Made by a program: the position numbers and the translations under genes. DNA of 35,507 nucleotides from Kiritimatiellia bacterium (GTDB lineage Bacteria > Verrucomicrobiota > Kiritimatiellia > CAIQIC01 > Lenti-01): NCBI GenBank assembly GCA_028681135.1, contig JAQUJC010000001.1, positions 61,838 through 97,344 on the forward strand. The letters run 5' to 3'. This document shows, piece by piece, positions 33,565-35,507 of this stretch (positions are counted from its first letter, which is position 1; every line of letters starts with the position of its first letter). The notes under the pieces are model-generated. The model was not told the DNA's origin. It made no database searches and saw only the letters and a list, made by a program, of their open reading frames with translations.

Positions 33565-34959
33565 ATGCGGCGGACAACAACGGTGGGGGAGATAGACGCG
33601 GATGTCCTGGCTTACACCGCCGGGCAGGACCGGGTTCTCGATTTAGCCTTGGTGGAGGCCGATTGCATGGGGACCGCCGCCCATGCCGCGATGCTGGCGC
33701 GGGTGCCAGTGACCCCCCCGCTGCTGACCGCGGACGATGCCCGGCGCATCGCGGCCGAATTGGCGGGGCTCGCCGACGAAGCCCGCCAGGGCCGGTTCAA
33801 AATTACCTTGGCCGATCAGGATGTGCATTTGGCGGTGGAGCGCCGCCTGACCGACAAACTGGGGGATATCGGCAAGCGCGTGCATGTCTGCCGCAGCCGC
33901 AATGATCAGGTGGCCGTGGATATGCGCCTGTTTGCCAAAGAGCGTCTGCTGGAGGCCGTGTCCGCGGCGTCGGTTCTGGCGCGCACATTGTTGACGTTGG
34001 CTCGTCGGCACAAGAAGGTGCCGATGGTTGGCCGTACGCATATGCAGCCGGCTATGCCCTCCAGCGTGGGGGTGTGGGCGTCGGCCTGGGCCGAAGGACT
34101 GTTGGACGATATCGAGCTGCTGAAGGCGGCCTACGACCTGAATAATCAATGCCCCCTGGGGTCTGCCGCCAGCTATGGCGTGCCGCTGCCTATCGACCGC
34201 CAACTCGTCAGCGATTTGCTCGGATTTGCCAAGCCGGTTCATAATGTCCTGCATGCCAATCAGGCGCGGGGAAAAGTGGAATCCGTGATTCTGTCGGCTT
34301 TGGGGCAAGTCATGCTCACGCTATCGCGCTTGGCCCAGGACGTGATATTGTTTTCCATGCCGGAATTCGGGTATTTCCGCCTGCCGCAAGAATTCACGAC
34401 GGGTAGCAGCATCATGCCGCAGAAGCGCAACCCCGATGTCCTGGAACTGGTGCGGGCCAAGGCCGCCAAGGTGTTGGCCCACGCCAGCCTGGTGGCCGAC
34501 ATTATTCGCGCGGCGCCTTCAGGATACAATCGCGACGTGCAGGAAACCAAGGCACCGTTCCTGGAGGGAGTGGATATCACGATTGCGTCCCTGCGGATTC
34601 TACCGCCGCTGATGGCCGGACTGCAGGTGGATCGTGCCGCGTTGCGTCGAGCTTTCAGCCCGGATGTTTTTGCCACGGACCGCGCGTTGGAGCTGGTGAC
34701 CGGCGGCATGCCTTTCCGCGATGCCTATCACCAGGTCAAAGCCACTCTCGGCGAAGGGGCGGCCCAGGACCCCGATCGGGCCCTCGCTGCCAAAACACAT
34801 CTGGGCGCTCCGGCCGGCCTCGATTTTGCCGCATTGGCGACCCGCGCCAAGCACGCCGACTCCTGGGCCACCCGGGAACGCCGCCGCCACGAAAAATGTC
34901 GGGACCGCTTACTGGCCCCATTGGCCCCTCGCTCGCATAAATCTGGCCTCAACAGTTGA
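33565..34959 (+). CDS. argH: Argininosuccinate lyase family enzyme
   Basis: Enzyme of 464 residues in the fumarase/aspartase superfamily, expected to split argininosuccinate to arginine and fumarate. It has the superfamily signature GSSIMPQKRNP (280-290), the RSRNDQ motif (110-115), a catalytic-type His in GRTHMQPAMPS (156-166) and an FTTG loop before the signature. Compared with common ArgH proteins it is divergent: HVCRSRNDQ replaces HTARSRNDQ, GRTHMQPAMPS replaces GYTHLQRAQP, and the N-terminal WGGRF element is absent. The ATG one base after the zinc-ribbon stop is preferred; a longer frame overlaps that gene. No other arginine gene is in the window, so a related lyase activity remains possible. 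Confidence 0.85.
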   Translation: MRRTTTVGEIDADVLAYTAGQDRVLDLALVEADCMGTAAHAAMLARVPVTPPLLTADDARRIAAELAGLADEARQGRFKITLADQDVHLAVERRLTDKLGDIGKRVHVCRSRNDQVAVDMRLFAKERLLEAVSAASVLARTLLTLARRHKKVPMVGRTHMQPAMPSSVGVWASAWAEGLLDDIELLKAAYDLNNQCPLGSAASYGVPLPIDRQLVSDLLGFAKPVHNVLHANQARGKVESVILSALGQVMLTLSRLAQDVILFSMPEFGYFRLPQEFTTGSSIMPQKRNPDVLELVRAKAAKVLAHASLVADIIRAAPSGYNRDVQETKAPFLEGVDITIASLRILPPLMAGLQVDRAALRRAFSPDVFATDRALELVTGGMPFRDAYHQVKATLGEGAAQDPDRALAAKTHLGAPAGLDFAALATRAKHADSWATRERRRHEKCRDRLLAPLAPRSHKSGLNS

Positions 34960-34983
34960 CAGATCGCCGTGGTGGGGTAAGTT
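34956..34983 (+). promoter_or_regulatory. Candidate promoter of the PilZ-like gene
   Basis: A perfect TTGACA (34956-34961) overlaps the lyase stop codon and is followed after 16 bases by TAAGTT (34978-34983). The implied start is about ten bases before ATG 35001. Confidence 0.4.
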
Positions 34984-35000
34984 CAGAGCGGTCGGTGGGA

Positions 35001-35384
35001 ATGAATTCTGGAAGAACGGCAGACATGACGACAACAACTTATTCCTTCGGCGATTACAGCGTCTTTTTTGCGCTGGATGCGGAAACCCCACTAGGGCCTC
35101 TCGAAGATCTTCACATTTGCCATTTGGGCATGAAGTTTATTTCACACCGCCCCATTCCGCTTTTTTCCGTCTATGAGTTTGATATGGCCATTCGCTCGGT
35201 GCCGGGCAACAATCCCGATGTCACCGTGAAGTGCTCTGGCGTGGTCGTCGGGTGTGAACCCGAAGGAGAGGGCTACCGCACCGTAATCCATTTTTCCAAT
35301 CTCACCCAATCGGACTGCACGTGCCTGAAAGATATTACAAAGGCCAATAAAATGCGCTGCGCGTATTGCGCCAATTTGGATTAG
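35001..35384 (+). CDS. PilZ-like domain protein
   Basis: Protein of 127 residues. The central part, LEDLHICHLGMKFISHRPIPLFSVYEFDM followed by VKCSGVVVGCEPEGEGYRTVIHFSNL, follows the strand order and the conserved D(L)S..G(M) and GxVv..C...Y..gv.F pattern of PilZ domains. The RxxxR c-di-GMP-binding arginines are not visible, so nucleotide binding is doubtful. Six cysteines, three of them in the C-terminal part (DCTCLKDITKANKMRCAYC), suggest a possible metal site. ATG 35001 is used; ATG 35025 has a better-spaced GGAAG (35010-35014) and would give MTTTTYSFGDYS, so the start is uncertain. It appears monocistronic. Confidence 0.7.
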   Translation: MNSGRTADMTTTTYSFGDYSVFFALDAETPLGPLEDLHICHLGMKFISHRPIPLFSVYEFDMAIRSVPGNNPDVTVKCSGVVVGCEPEGEGYRTVIHFSNLTQSDCTCLKDITKANKMRCAYCANLD

Positions 35385-35430
35385 AGCACATTATACTATA
35401 GTGTAGCCATTCCCAGACGCTGAACAGCCG

Positions 35431-35507
35431 CGGCTCACCCGGAGGGTTCGCCCTACCCAAGGCATGTGAATCCGGCTTTGGGTAGGGCGAGGCGTCCCTG
35501 CCGAGCC
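35431..35507. repeat. Long inverted repeat with CGCCCTACCC arms, cut by window end
   Basis: TCGCCCTACCCAA (35448-35460) and TTGGGTAGGGCGA (35478-35490) are perfect 13-base inverted copies, extendable by three further pairs inward (one G-T). CGGCTC (35431-35436) and GAGCC (35503-35507) may form an outer arm. The GGTAGGGCGAGGCGTCCCTG phrase continues to the window end. The structure looks like a dispersed palindromic element; it could also end the upstream transcript, but no T tract is seen. Confidence 0.6.

Overview
The window is a GC-rich stretch of bacterial chromosome with ordinary housekeeping genes, a few exported proteins of unknown function, and intergenic DNA full of short degenerate repeats. 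The gene content suggests an anaerobic or microaerophilic member of the PVC group, most likely Kiritimatiellota or a relative in Verrucomicrobiota/Lentisphaerota. The pointers are a beta-helix protein of the type common there, a small CPHC/CPVC zinc-ribbon protein, a membrane pyrophosphatase with K+-dependent residues, a DtxR-FeoA/FeoB iron system and a HypF hydrogenase-maturation protein. This placement is inference; no rRNA gene or phylogenetic marker comparison was possible.

Layout. 1-200: intergenic repeats. 209-3778: a tightly overlapping trio of an OppD/DppD-type ABC ATPase, RimO and an exported beta-rich protein. 3878-6016: membrane pyrophosphatase, closed by a strong terminator. 6066-11082: an accessory stretch with large gene-free gaps, the beta-helix protein, two tandem exported proteins on the minus strand, gene debris (metallophosphoesterase tail, TrmO tail) and two matching palindromes. 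11083-11886 (minus): PHP-family histidinol-phosphatase. 12157-15169: an iron-uptake operon (DtxR-FeoA regulator, FeoB, small Cys-rich membrane protein) behind a candidate promoter and operator. 15166-16914 (minus): a large cytoplasmic protein with a transglutaminase-like Cys-His-Asp arrangement. 17011-20785: a translationally coupled trio (GT39-like membrane glycosyltransferase, GT2 polyprenyl-phosphate-type glycosyltransferase, Wzx-like flippase) for surface glycan assembly. 21064-25499: SecA followed directly by PcnB-type poly(A) polymerase. 25700-29103: HypF, then two exported proteins of unknown function. 29228-31321: EF-G. 31390-31465: tRNA-Thr(UGU). 31490-34959: a coiled-coil membrane protein, RuvX, TruA, a zinc-ribbon protein and an argininosuccinate-lyase family enzyme. 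35001-35384: a PilZ-like protein, then a long inverted repeat cut by the window end.

I found no convincing complete new system. The observations most worth follow-up are: (i) long in-frame G or C runs (9-11 bases) in several genes including pcnB, hypF and truA; (ii) the transglutaminase-like protein, with a possible second, cysteine-less copy of the fold; (iii) several families of degenerate intergenic repeat phrases; (iv) a TrmO gene truncated exactly at a pair of TTTTCCA-N5-TGGAAAA palindromes; and (v) the pyrophosphatase residues compatible with Na+ pumping. No CRISPR array, complete insertion sequence, prophage or rRNA gene was seen.
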